Part shown: positions 1-6,799 of the stretch, piece after piece
Numbering within the stretch: the stretch's first letter is position 1
Layout: every line of letters starts with the position of its first letter
Origin: JBFMAI01 sp964462635
GTDB taxonomy: Bacteria; Planctomycetota; Phycisphaerae; UBA1845; Fen-1342
DNA length: 9,268 nucleotides
Direction: 5' to 3'
Assembly (NCBI GenBank): GCA_964462635.1
Contig: CAYWYJ010000141.1
Span: 1 to 9,268, forward strand
Notes under the pieces: model-generated
Told to the model about the DNA's origin: nothing
Seen by the model: the letters and a program-made list of their open reading frames with translations, nothing else
Database searches by the model: none
Position numbers and translations under genes: made by a program

Positions 1-20
1 GGCGGCGCCGGCGGCCCGGC

Positions 21-254
21 TCAGTCGTCGTAGTAGAACCAGAAATCGCCGCCCCAGCCGTCCCCGTAGCCGCAGCAGTCTCCGTCGTCGTACCACTCCT
101 CGTACACGTGTTCGGTGACCCAGGTGTACGGCCACCCGTGGCCCGCGACGCGCACCACGCCGTCCCAGCCCGCCGGCTCGCACGACACCACGATCGGGGC
201 CCAGGCGGCGGCCAGGAGCAGCCCGGCGAGTTTTCGCCACCGATGCGGACTCAT
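21..254 (-). CDS. Small acidic aromatic-rich lipoprotein, unknown function
   Basis: A 77-residue product that I do not recognise. Residues 1-8 are basic (MSPHRWRK), residues 9-23 are hydrophobic, and a lipobox (V-V-S-C) ends at Cys25, so it is predicted to be exported and lipid-anchored. The mature part of about 52 residues is extreme in composition: the last 35 residues are mostly Asp, Glu, Gly, Tyr and Trp, with a Cys-Cys pair at 60-61, and it ends in FWFYYDD. The ATG at 254 is chosen because an almost ideal ribosome binding site (GGAGGTGA) lies 4 nt upstream and the signal peptide begins right there. The frame stays open upstream to about 512, but that stretch is palindromic repeat DNA. 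The C-terminal Gly/Asp/Tyr pattern might bind metal or stick to the cell surface, but this is speculation. Confidence 0.72.
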   Translation of the reverse strand: MSPHRWRKLAGLLLAAAWAPIVVSCEPAGWDGVVRVAGHGWPYTWVTEHVYEEWYDDGDCCGYGDGWGGDFWFYYDD

Positions 255-258
255 ACGC

Positions 259-266
259 TCACCTCC
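259..266 (-). promoter_or_regulatory. Strong Shine-Dalgarno site of the small lipoprotein gene
   Basis: GGAGGTGA read on the minus strand, 4 nt before the ATG at 254. It decides the start, since the longer open frame upstream has no comparable signal. Confidence 0.75.
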
Positions 267-331
267 AGCACCCGAGGGCTTCCACCCCGACAGACCCGCG
301 CCGGCCAGCGAGGTTAGGCCCGCCAACAGCA

Positions 332-378
332 CCCACCACGCCCGTGGTGGGCCGCGGGGCCCCGCACTGGCGTGTGCG
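332..378. repeat. Paired-hairpin repeat module, copy 1
   Basis: Two small hairpins lie side by side. Positions 332-351 form a perfect 9-bp stem (CCCACCACG / CGTGGTGGG) with a 2-nt loop. Positions 360-378 (CCCCGCACTGGCGTG followed by TGCG) form a weaker stem around TGGC. Both recur, in inverted orientation, in the element at 4652-4733: the first matches the reverse complement of 4708-4727 at 19 of 20 bases, and the first 15 bases of the second match the reverse complement of 4663-4677 exactly. The right end overlaps the large palindrome at 370-514. This looks like a dispersed short palindromic repeat; no open frame of its own is convincing. Confidence 0.7.
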
Positions 379-514
379 ATTTGGCGGCGCACGTCGGAAG
401 GGCGAGCCTGTCTCCTTCGGCGACCCTGCCGGCCCGGCGAGCCGCGGCCCGGCAGGCCGGGAGGGTCGCCGCAGGAGACAGCCTCGCCCTCCCGCGCCGC
501 ATGTTCGCGCACGC
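370..514. repeat. Large imperfect palindrome (145 bp), MITE- or REP-like
   Basis: Arms 396-438 and 451-493 are inverted copies identical at 37 of 43 positions around a 12-nt centre that itself contains CCGCGG. Outside them, 384-390 (GCGGCGC) pairs with 494-500, and the symmetry continues weakly out to 370 and 514, with a 5-nt bulge at 391-395. Because of the symmetry both strands spell nearly the same peptide (LSPxATLPAxRAAAR), so open frames across it are a by-product and not genes. It begins 28 bp past the stop of the minus-strand TPR gene, where it could act as a terminator or transcript-end stabiliser. There is no T-run typical of intrinsic termination. It is most simply a non-autonomous palindromic repeat element. 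Confidence 0.8.
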
Positions 515-542
515 TGATTCGGCAAGCCTGGGGCCGGCCACG

Positions 543-1487
543 TCACGGCTCGGCGTGGTCACCCGATTCGGCCAACCGCTCGAGAATCCGGCCGCGGTCG
601 GCGTGCCCCGGCGACAGTTGCAGCACCCGGCCGTAGTGCCGGGCCGCCTCCCCCGTCCGACCGGCCGCCCACTCGGCGTCGGCCAGACGCAACCACAGGT
701 CGGTCTCGTCCGGCTGGTGACGAACCGCGCGCCGCAGCCACTCGATATGCAGCGTTTCGTCGCCGCGCTGGCCGTAGCGCTCGGCCAACGTCAGGCAGGC
801 GTCCCGCATGATCGTGTGGCGACGCTCGGGGCAGCGTGCCGCGCGCAACGCGGCACAGCGCAGGTAGTCGGCCAGGGCGTCCGCCTCCAGGGCAATCTGG
901 CAATACGTGTCGAGGACTTCCTCGCCGGCGGTGCTCAACAAGACGTCCGCCCTGGCGCGCAGGATGGTCAGGGCCACTTCCGGGCGCCCCAGACGGTGCC
1001 AGATGCGCGCGTGGAGCAGATGGGCCGCGGGGTCGTCCAGGCCGCCGTCCAACGCCGCCCGCAGTTGATAAAGCGCCGAGGCCCCGGGACAGCAGAGGAA
1101 GCGGTGGCGGCCCGGGCGGGGCTCGACGAGCAGGAAGTTGCCGGCGAACTGGCCCGTGCGTCCGTCCGCCACCGTGCGGACCTCGGCCTCGCCCAGCAAC
1201 ACGCCGAGCTGGAAATAGGCCCGGGCGGCGCGGAGCGCTCCCGCCGGTTGTTCGCGCAGCCCGGGGTCCGCGCGCTGAAGCAACTGAAGCGCCAGCGCGG
1301 CACGCCCCCCCTCCAGGGCCTCGTCGATGGTCCTGAAGACGGCGTCATCGGGCGCTGCGCCGCCGGGCGCCGGCGGCGCGCCCCGGGCCGGTTGCGACCC
1401 GGCGGGCTGCGCGTGCGTCGCGCGCGCAGCGATCCCGATCAGCAGAATGAACGTCGAAACCCTTGTGCAGCCGCGTAGCCTTCGCAT
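543..1487 (-). CDS. Exported TPR-repeat protein
   Basis: A 314-residue protein. Residues 1-26 form a signal peptide: Arg-rich start, hydrophobic STFILLIGIA, then a T-H-A cleavage site before Gln27. A Pro/Ala/Gly linker of about 20 residues follows. The rest is helical. Tetratricopeptide-like units are visible at about 47-80, 152-185 and, most clearly, 261-294 (DLWLRLADAEWAAGRTGEAARHYGRVLQLSP). A Cys-Cys pair sits at 132-133. TPR proteins are protein-binding scaffolds, so a periplasmic or surface scaffolding role is inferred; there is no enzymatic motif. The ATG at 1487 is used because the signal peptide starts there. The frame remains open to 1595, but that extension is low-complexity and would bury the signal sequence. 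Only a weak AGGG precedes the start. It is divergent from mutS2, with 92 bp between the start codons. Confidence 0.85.
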   Translation of the reverse strand: MRRLRGCTRVSTFILLIGIAARATHAQPAGSQPARGAPPAPGGAAPDDAVFRTIDEALEGGRAALALQLLQRADPGLREQPAGALRAARAYFQLGVLLGEAEVRTVADGRTGQFAGNFLLVEPRPGRHRFLCCPGASALYQLRAALDGGLDDPAAHLLHARIWHRLGRPEVALTILRARADVLLSTAGEEVLDTYCQIALEADALADYLRCAALRAARCPERRHTIMRDACLTLAERYGQRGDETLHIEWLRRAVRHQPDETDLWLRLADAEWAAGRTGEAARHYGRVLQLSPGHADRGRILERLAESGDHAEP

Positions 1488-1579
1488 ACCCTGCACTCGG
1501 TGGCCGTGGGCCCGGGCCGCGGGCCGGCCGCACGCCCCACCCATTGTTGGTCTTTTGTGCCGCGGCGGCAATCCTCCAC
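1488..1579. promoter_or_regulatory. Divergent intergenic region between the TPR gene and mutS2
   Basis: This 92-bp gap must hold the 5' signals of both divergent genes unless the transcripts start inside the opposing gene. The only T-rich patch is at about 1544-1558 (TTGTTGGTCTTTTG). I cannot assign convincing -35 and -10 boxes. No Shine-Dalgarno sequence precedes the mutS2 ATG. Confidence 0.35.
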
Positions 1580-3994
1580 ATGGACGCCCACACACTCGAG
1601 TGCCTCGATTTCCCCCGCATCCGCGAGCTGCTCGCCGGCTGCGCCCTCACCGGCCTGGGCCGCTCACTGGCCGGCAGCATCCACCCGGCCACGCGCGTGG
1701 CCCTGGTGCGGCGGTGGCTGGCCCAGGTGGAGGAACTCCAGCGGCTGAGCGAATCCCGCGGGTTACCGCCGCTCGGCGGCATCACCGACGTGCGCGACAT
1801 TCTGGAACGGTGCGGGCCGCCGCTGCGGGTCAACGTCGAGGAGGTGGCCCAGATCGGGACGACGCTGGCGGGCACGCACCACGTCGCCACCTATCTTCGT
1901 GACCTGCCGGAGGACTTCCCCGAGTTCCGGCACCTGGCGGAGCGCGTCGGCGATTTTCGCTCGATCGCCGAACGCATCAGCGCCGTCATCGACGAGCGCG
2001 GCCAGGTCCGCGACAGCGCCAGCGCCAAACTCGCCGGCATCCGCCGCGAGATCGACAGCGCCGAGCACGAGGTCCGCCACGTGGTGGACCGGCTGCTGCA
2101 CGACCCGGGCATCCGCCGCCTGCTTCAGTACGCCAACCACACGTTCCACGGCGACCGACTGGTGGTGCCGCTGCGGGCGGAGTACCGCGGGCGACTGCCC
2201 GGGATCGTCCACCGCGCGTCCGACACCGGGGCCACGCTGTACGTGGAGCCCGCCGAGGTGGTCGAGCTGAACAACCGCATCTCCAACCTGCGCAGCGCCG
2301 AGCAAGAGGAGATCGGCCGCCTGCTGTGGGAGTTGTCGCACGAGATCGCCCTCAACGCGCGCGAAATCCGGCGTACGCTCGACACCCTGGCGGTCATCGA
2401 CCTCATCGTGGCGAAGGTCCGCCTGGCGCGGCAGTTCGACCTGCACTGCCCGCAAGTCGGCCCGGAGGGCACGCTCAACGTCCGCGGCGCCCGCCACCCG
2501 CTGTTGCTCGAGCTGGCCAACCGGCGGCGGGCGGCGGGACAATCGGTGGAGCCGGTGGTCCCGATCGACTATCGCCTGGGGCACGATTTCACGCTGTTGA
2601 TCGTTACCGGCCCCAACACGGGCGGCAAGACGGTCGCCCTCAAGACCATCGGCCTGGTCTCGCTGATGATGCAGGCCGGTCTGCCCGTGCCCGCGGCCCG
2701 GGGGTCGGAACTGGGCGTCTTCGGCCACATCCTGATCGACGTCGGCGACGAACAAAGCCTGCAACAATCGCTCAGCACGTTCAGCGCCCACCTCACGCGG
2801 CTGATCGAGATGCTCCGCCACGCCGGGCCGGGGTCGCTGCTGCTCATCGACGAGCTGGGCGCGGGGACCGACCCGGATGAAGGGGCGGCGCTCGGCCGCG
2901 CGATCCTCGAAGAGCTGCTGCGGCTGAAGTGTCGCGGCGTCGTGAGCACGCACCTGGGAGCGCTCAAGAGCTTCGCCCTGATGCACGAAGGTGCCGAAAA
3001 CGCCTGCGTCCAGTTCGACTCCGAGACGCTGCGGCCGACGTTCCACCTGGCCTTGGGTGAGCCGGGGCAAAGCAACGCGCTGGAGGTCGCGCAGCGGCTC
3101 GGACTGCCGAAACGGCTCATCGCCCTGGCCCGCCGGAACCTCTCCCGTAAGTCCCGCATGTTGCACGCGGCCCTGGAGGGGACGCGGGTCGTGAAGCGGC
3201 GGGCGGAGGACGCCCGACGGGAGGCCGACGCGGAGCGCGAGCGTGCCGGACGGGCCGCCAGCGAGGCCAACGCCACCCGCGCGGCCCTCGAACAACAGCA
3301 GGCGGACTTCCAACGTTGGGTGCAGCGTGTCGTCCACCTGCAACCGGGCGACGCCGTGCGAGTCCGCGAGTTCGACCGCGACGGCAAGATCGTCCGACTG
3401 CGCCTGGACCAGCAGCGGGCCGAGGTGGATGTGGGGGCCTTCTCGGTCGAAGTGCCTTTGGGCGACATCCTGCCGCCGGAATCCCCCGCGCCACCGCCGC
3501 GACCTCCGCGACCGGCGGTCGTGGCGCCGGCGTCCAAGCCGCGCCTGCGGCGCCCGGAGCGCGAGCGTGGCCCGGCAACCCCGCCCACGACGCCGCCGAC
3601 GGCCCCGACCCCGCGTCCGCTGCCCGCGTCGCCACCATTGACCGAGGCGGAAGCGGCCGCGCTGCGACCGGACGCCGTGGTCTACGTGCAGCGATTTCAC
3701 CGCGAGGGGCGGGTAGTGCGCGTGAATGCAAGCAGGGGGGTGGCGATCGTGAGCGTGGGGCTGCTGGAGGTCGAAGTGCCGTTCAGCGGGCTGTCGCAAC
3801 CACGGACTGAAGCTCCCCGACCGTCACGCGGTGACGGCCGGTCCCGGAAGCACGCCGGCGAGACCCCGTCCCCCGCGGCCGCCGAGGGGGCAGGGCCGAC
3901 CCCGAGTGCCCCGCCCGCCTCGGACACCTCCGCGCCGCCCCCTTCGCCTGGCGACGGGGCACCCGACCCGGCCGCCCCCGAAGCGCCTACGTGA
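1580..3994 (+). CDS. mutS2: MutS2-family ATPase without Smr domain, two KOW-like segments
   Basis: An 804-residue MutS paralogue of the MutS2 type, a family known for DNA-structure binding, recombination control and, in some species, ribosome rescue. It has the family-typical middle region (residues about 190-240, including AEYRGRLPGIVH and GATLYVEPAEVVELNN). The ATPase has Walker A GPNTGGKT at 344-351, Walker B LLLIDE with Asp424 and Glu425, and the STHLGALK loop soon after. A charged coiled-coil-like stretch covers roughly 525-585. KOW-like beta segments follow at about 587-630 (LQPGDAVRVREF) and 695-738 (LRPDAVVYVQRF), separated by a Pro-rich linker, then a Pro/Ala/Ser tail to 804. The C-terminal Smr nuclease domain of standard MutS2 is absent, and the next gene leaves no room for it. 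The ATG at 1580 fits the family N-terminus; upstream in-frame codons add low-complexity sequence. The last 8 bp overlap the convergent neighbour. Confidence 0.95.
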   Translation: MDAHTLECLDFPRIRELLAGCALTGLGRSLAGSIHPATRVALVRRWLAQVEELQRLSESRGLPPLGGITDVRDILERCGPPLRVNVEEVAQIGTTLAGTHHVATYLRDLPEDFPEFRHLAERVGDFRSIAERISAVIDERGQVRDSASAKLAGIRREIDSAEHEVRHVVDRLLHDPGIRRLLQYANHTFHGDRLVVPLRAEYRGRLPGIVHRASDTGATLYVEPAEVVELNNRISNLRSAEQEEIGRLLWELSHEIALNAREIRRTLDTLAVIDLIVAKVRLARQFDLHCPQVGPEGTLNVRGARHPLLLELANRRRAAGQSVEPVVPIDYRLGHDFTLLIVTGPNTGGKTVALKTIGLVSLMMQAGLPVPAARGSELGVFGHILIDVGDEQSLQQSLSTFSAHLTRLIEMLRHAGPGSLLLIDELGAGTDPDEGAALGRAILEELLRLKCRGVVSTHLGALKSFALMHEGAENACVQFDSETLRPTFHLALGEPGQSNALEVAQRLGLPKRLIALARRNLSRKSRMLHAALEGTRVVKRRAEDARREADAERERAGRAASEANATRAALEQQQADFQRWVQRVVHLQPGDAVRVREFDRDGKIVRLRLDQQRAEVDVGAFSVEVPLGDILPPESPAPPPRPPRPAVVAPASKPRLRRPERERGPATPPTTPPTAPTPRPLPASPPLTEAEAAALRPDAVVYVQRFHREGRVVRVNASRGVAIVSVGLLEVEVPFSGLSQPRTEAPRPSRGDGRSRKHAGETPSPAAAEGAGPTPSAPPASDTSAPPPSPGDGAPDPAAPEAPT

Positions 3995-4511
3995 AATACA
4001 GCCGGTCGGTGTAGTAGATGCGGCCGTAGCGGCTGACCCCCCAGTACCATGATCGGATGCCGTTGTAATTGACGGTGACGTCGGCGACGCCGGCTTGGGT
4101 GGTAATCAGCAGGAACCGCTTCTTGCTGACGACCGTCTCCAGCAGCGTGCCGACGTTGACCGTCACCGAATCCGGCTCGTAAGCGGTGAGCCCGCCGCCG
4201 GGGGCGTCGGCCAGCCAGCAGTCCAAGAGGCTGTAGGTGCTGAGCGAGGTGCGAAGGCTGGTGCGGATGGCGTTGGAGACCTCGCCGCCGACTTCGGCGG
4301 CCAGAAATGCGGCGTAGTCCGGCGCCAGGCGGTCGGCCAGTTGCCGGATGAAGTCGCCGTGGGCAAGCAGGTCGGCCTCGACGCGGGTCAGGGGGGCGCG
4401 GACCTGGGCGATGGCGGCCGCGATCTGGAGGGCCGACGTTTCGATCCGCTGTGAGCTGAACGGCCCGCGGCCCAGGTCGGGCCCGAAGAACTCGGTGTGA
4501 CGTTGGTTCAT
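3987..4511 (-). CDS. Unrecognised 174-residue protein
   Basis: I do not recognise this family. There is no signal peptide or membrane segment. Residues about 22-100 look alpha-helical, with alternating hydrophobic and charged residues (SALQIAAAIAQVRAPLTRVEADLLA and onward). Residues about 112-174 look beta-rich and aromatic (SVTVNV, RFLLITT, VADVTVNYNGI), ending in a Tyr/Trp-dense tail (SWYWGVSRYGRIYYTDRLYFT, residues 154-174). This suggests a helical bundle joined to a small beta domain, perhaps an assembly or adaptor protein, but no function is claimed. The ATG at 4511 has GGGAG six bases upstream, which supports the start. It converges on mutS2, and the two stop codons overlap by 8 bp. Coding is supported by the ordered amino-acid pattern and by the lack of a better frame on either strand. 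Confidence 0.78.
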   Translation of the reverse strand: MNQRHTEFFGPDLGRGPFSSQRIETSALQIAAAIAQVRAPLTRVEADLLAHGDFIRQLADRLAPDYAAFLAAEVGGEVSNAIRTSLRTSLSTYSLLDCWLADAPGGGLTAYEPDSVTVNVGTLLETVVSKKRFLLITTQAGVADVTVNYNGIRSWYWGVSRYGRIYYTDRLYFT

Positions 4512-4516
4512 GGCGG

Positions 4517-4527
4517 TCTCCCGGGGC
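4517..4527 (-). promoter_or_regulatory. Shine-Dalgarno site for the 174-residue protein gene
   Basis: GGGAG on the minus strand, followed by ACCGCC and then the ATG at 4511. It supports that start codon. Confidence 0.55.
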
Positions 4528-4651
4528 CGGCCGCCGTTGCGCCCGGCGGTCCGCCCACGGGAGAGTCTTGTCTTGAATTGCTACAAAATCAAGCCACGGC
4601 GCCCGCGGTGCGGCCGGCGAGCGCGGTCTGGCGGTCGCGGGCGGGTTCTGA

Positions 4652-4733
4652 TCCGAACCCCGCACGCCAGTGCGGGGATCGGGGGACGTCAGGGCAGGCC
4701 GCGCCGACCCACCACTGGCGTGGTGGGTTCGGA
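4652..4733. repeat. Paired-hairpin repeat module, copy 2, with terminal inverted repeats
   Basis: This 82-bp element is bounded by 9-bp inverted repeats, TCCGAACCC at 4652-4660 and GGGTTCGGA at 4725-4733. Inside, 4658-4677 is a perfect 8-bp stem (CCCCGCAC / GTGCGGGG) with loop GCCA, and 4708-4727 is a perfect 8-bp stem (CCCACCAC / GTGGTGGG) with loop TGGC. The two hairpins are related, divergent copies of one unit facing each other. The same pair, inverted and closer together, is at 332-378. The element lies in the gap between the 174-residue protein gene and pepF, 26 bp past the pepF stop, where it could end or stabilise the transcript. No open frame here is credible. Confidence 0.78.
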
Positions 4734-4759
4734 CTTGCTCCCGCACGCGAGGGCGGGGC

Positions 4760-6718
4760 TCAGCGGGCGCCCGCGAGCTGCGGTCCGAGCAGCTTCTCGG
4801 TTTCGTCCAACAGGCGCGAGAAGTACTTCATCGCGTCCTCAACGTAGGTCGCCGTGGTCATGTCCACGCCGGCGTCCCGCAGCAGCTCCAGCGGGTACTT
4901 GCGGCTGCCGCTCTTGAGGAACGTCAGGTACTTCTCGACGGCGCCGGGCTCGTTGTGGCTGACGCGCTCGATGATGTTGGCCGCGGCGCAGTAGCTGGTC
5001 GAGTACTTGTACACGTAGAAGTTGTAGTAGAAGTGGGGGATGCGAATCCAGTAGTTGTCCACGAGCGGGTCTTGTTCGTAGTCCGGCCCGTAGTACCGCT
5101 TCATGATCTCGCCGTACGCCGCCCCCAGCGTGTCCGCCGTCAGCGGGATCCCCTGCTCGGCCATTTCGTGGATCTTCTGCTCGAACTCGCTGAACATCGT
5201 CTGGCGGAAGACGGTGCCGCGGAAACCCTCCAGCAATTCCACCAGCAGGTACAGCTTGGCCTGCCGGTCGGTGATCTGTGGCAGCACATGGTTCTGCAAC
5301 AGGATCTCGTTGGCGGTCGAAGCCACCTCGGCGCAGAAGATGTCATAGTCGGCGTACACGTACGGCTGGTGCGTGCGCGAGAGGAACGAGTGCATCGAGT
5401 GGCCCATCTCGTGGGCCAGGGTCGAGATGTCCTCGTACGCCCCGGGCTCGTCGGGACCGGTGCTGAAATTGAGCAGGATGTACGGCTGGGTCAGGTAGCT
5501 GCCGCTGGAGTACGCGCCGCTGCGCTTGTTCCGCGTGGCGAACACATCGATCCAGCGCGAGTCGATGCCCTTGGACATGATCTGGCCGTACTCGCCGCCC
5601 AGCGGCTTCAGCGCCGCCTTCATGATGTCGATGCCCTGCTGATACTTGTACTCGAGCTTCGCCTCGGCCGTGAACGGAGCATACAGGTCGTAGTCGCGGG
5701 CCTTGTCGCTCAGCTTCAGGGCCTTGCAGCGCAGCGTCGTGTAGCGGTGCAGCAGCGGCAGATTGTCGTTCACCGTGCGCACCAGGTTGTTGTAGACATC
5801 GACCGGGATGTTGCTGTTGAACAGCGACGCCTCCAGGCACGACTTGTAGCCCCGGGCCCGCACGTTGAACAGGTGGCTCTGCACCGCCCCGTTCAGCAGC
5901 GCCGCCGCCGTGTTCCGGTACTTCGCGTACGTCCCCACGATGCCTTCGTAGGCGTCCTTGCGCACGCGGCGGTCCGGGCTGCGCATGAACTTGTAGAAGG
6001 CCTGGTCGTACAGCTCGACCTCCTGGCCCGTCTCGTCCTTGATCTTGGGGAACTGGATGTCGGCGTTGGACAGCAGGTTGTACGCGGTGTACGGCACCGA
6101 AGCCACCTGCCCGCCCAGCGCGATCAGCCGCTCCTCCGCCTCGCTCAGCACATACTGCTTCCGGCGGAACGAATTGTGGAACGAGTGGCGGTACAGCGCG
6201 AGGTCCGCGTTCTCGCCCATCCACTTTTCGAGCGTTTCCCAGGGGATCGCGGTCAGCTCGGGCTCGACCCAGGCCATCGCTTCGCCATATTTGACCGCCA
6301 GCCCGCGCAGCCGGTCCTCCATGCCCTGGTACTTGCTGACCTTGGTGTCCTCGTCGGACTTCAGCGAGGCATAGACGAAGACCTTCTCGAAGCGCGGTCC
6401 CACGTCGTCGCCGAGCTTGCAGAACGCCAGCAGGGTGGCCGCCCCTTCGCCCAGCCGCCCCTTGTACGCCGCCAGCTTCGGGATGTCCTGCTCAAGCTGC
6501 GCGAAGTCCCGCTCCCACTGCGCCTCGTCCGCGTAGATCGTCTCGGTGGCCCATAGGTACTGCGGCGGGATCTCGCTCCGCTGGGGGACTTTCTTCTCCT
6601 GGGCGACGGCCGGGCGACCGACCAGCAACGCCAACGCCGCCAGGGCCACCAGGGTCCGTCGGGCCACGGCCCGCGCGACCGCCGGGCGGTTTCGGTACAG
6701 AATCGAGGCGCATGTCAT
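4760..6718 (-). CDS. pepF: Exported M3-family oligoendopeptidase F
   Basis: A 652-residue zinc metallopeptidase of family M3 (PepF/thimet type), which cleaves short peptides. The catalytic motif is HEMGH at 436-440, with zinc ligands His436 and His440, general base Glu437, and the third ligand expected at Glu464 in AEVASTANE. Upstream is the family stretch KRSGAYSSGSYLTQPYILLNF. Downstream, PHFYYNFYVYKYSTSY around His562 carries the His/Tyr residues that usually line the M3 substrate site. All key residues are present. Residues 1-39 look like a signal peptide (Arg-rich n-region, LVALAALALLVG core, AVA before Gln40), so the enzyme is predicted to be exported, whereas classical PepF is cytoplasmic and about 600 residues long. 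The ATG at 6718 has GGAGAGAG 7 nt upstream. An in-frame ATG at 6787 with its own AGGTGG would give 23 more residues and an implausibly long n-region. Confidence 0.95.
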   Translation of the reverse strand: MTCASILYRNRPAVARAVARRTLVALAALALLVGRPAVAQEKKVPQRSEIPPQYLWATETIYADEAQWERDFAQLEQDIPKLAAYKGRLGEGAATLLAFCKLGDDVGPRFEKVFVYASLKSDEDTKVSKYQGMEDRLRGLAVKYGEAMAWVEPELTAIPWETLEKWMGENADLALYRHSFHNSFRRKQYVLSEAEERLIALGGQVASVPYTAYNLLSNADIQFPKIKDETGQEVELYDQAFYKFMRSPDRRVRKDAYEGIVGTYAKYRNTAAALLNGAVQSHLFNVRARGYKSCLEASLFNSNIPVDVYNNLVRTVNDNLPLLHRYTTLRCKALKLSDKARDYDLYAPFTAEAKLEYKYQQGIDIMKAALKPLGGEYGQIMSKGIDSRWIDVFATRNKRSGAYSSGSYLTQPYILLNFSTGPDEPGAYEDISTLAHEMGHSMHSFLSRTHQPYVYADYDIFCAEVASTANEILLQNHVLPQITDRQAKLYLLVELLEGFRGTVFRQTMFSEFEQKIHEMAEQGIPLTADTLGAAYGEIMKRYYGPDYEQDPLVDNYWIRIPHFYYNFYVYKYSTSYCAAANIIERVSHNEPGAVEKYLTFLKSGSRKYPLELLRDAGVDMTTATYVEDAMKYFSRLLDETEKLLGPQLAGAR

Positions 6719-6725
6719 GGGTCTA

Positions 6726-6733
6726 CTCTCTCC
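6726..6733 (-). promoter_or_regulatory. Shine-Dalgarno site favouring the pepF start at 6718
   Basis: GGAGAGAG on the minus strand, 7 nt before the ATG at 6718. A competing AGGTGG at about 6792-6797 precedes the in-frame ATG at 6787. The signal-peptide layout favours the downstream start. Confidence 0.55.
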
Positions 6734-6799
6734 GCGGGGAGTGGGGGCCGGGTCGCCGGCCGGCCCCGCTGACCGCCGACGACTCATCAAACCACCTAA

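Noticed and set aside
332..514. CRISPR-like array
   Set aside because: The repeats are palindromes of different sequence with no regular spacing and no unique spacers.
370..514. Intrinsic terminator for the TPR gene, as a firm call
   Set aside because: The stem is strong, but no T-run follows on the minus strand, so only a possible role is stated.
314..562. Minus-strand frames crossing the palindrome as possible small genes
   Set aside because: Their sequence is dictated by the inverted repeat, which yields nearly the same peptide from both strands.
372..1478. Plus-strand open frame (368 codons) through the palindrome and opposite the TPR gene
   Set aside because: It starts inside repeat DNA and continues as antisense of the signal-peptide-bearing TPR protein; no coding signal of its own.
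1763..3799. Long minus-strand open frame (678 codons) opposite mutS2
   Set aside because: Arg/Gln/His/Asp-rich antisense shadow. The plus strand carries Walker A, Walker B and MutS2-specific motifs.
4670..6556. Long plus-strand open frame (628 codons) opposite pepF
   Set aside because: The translation is Val/Leu/Arg/Gln/His-rich with no recognisable domain. It mirrors the third-position GC bias of pepF, whose catalytic motifs on the minus strand are clear.
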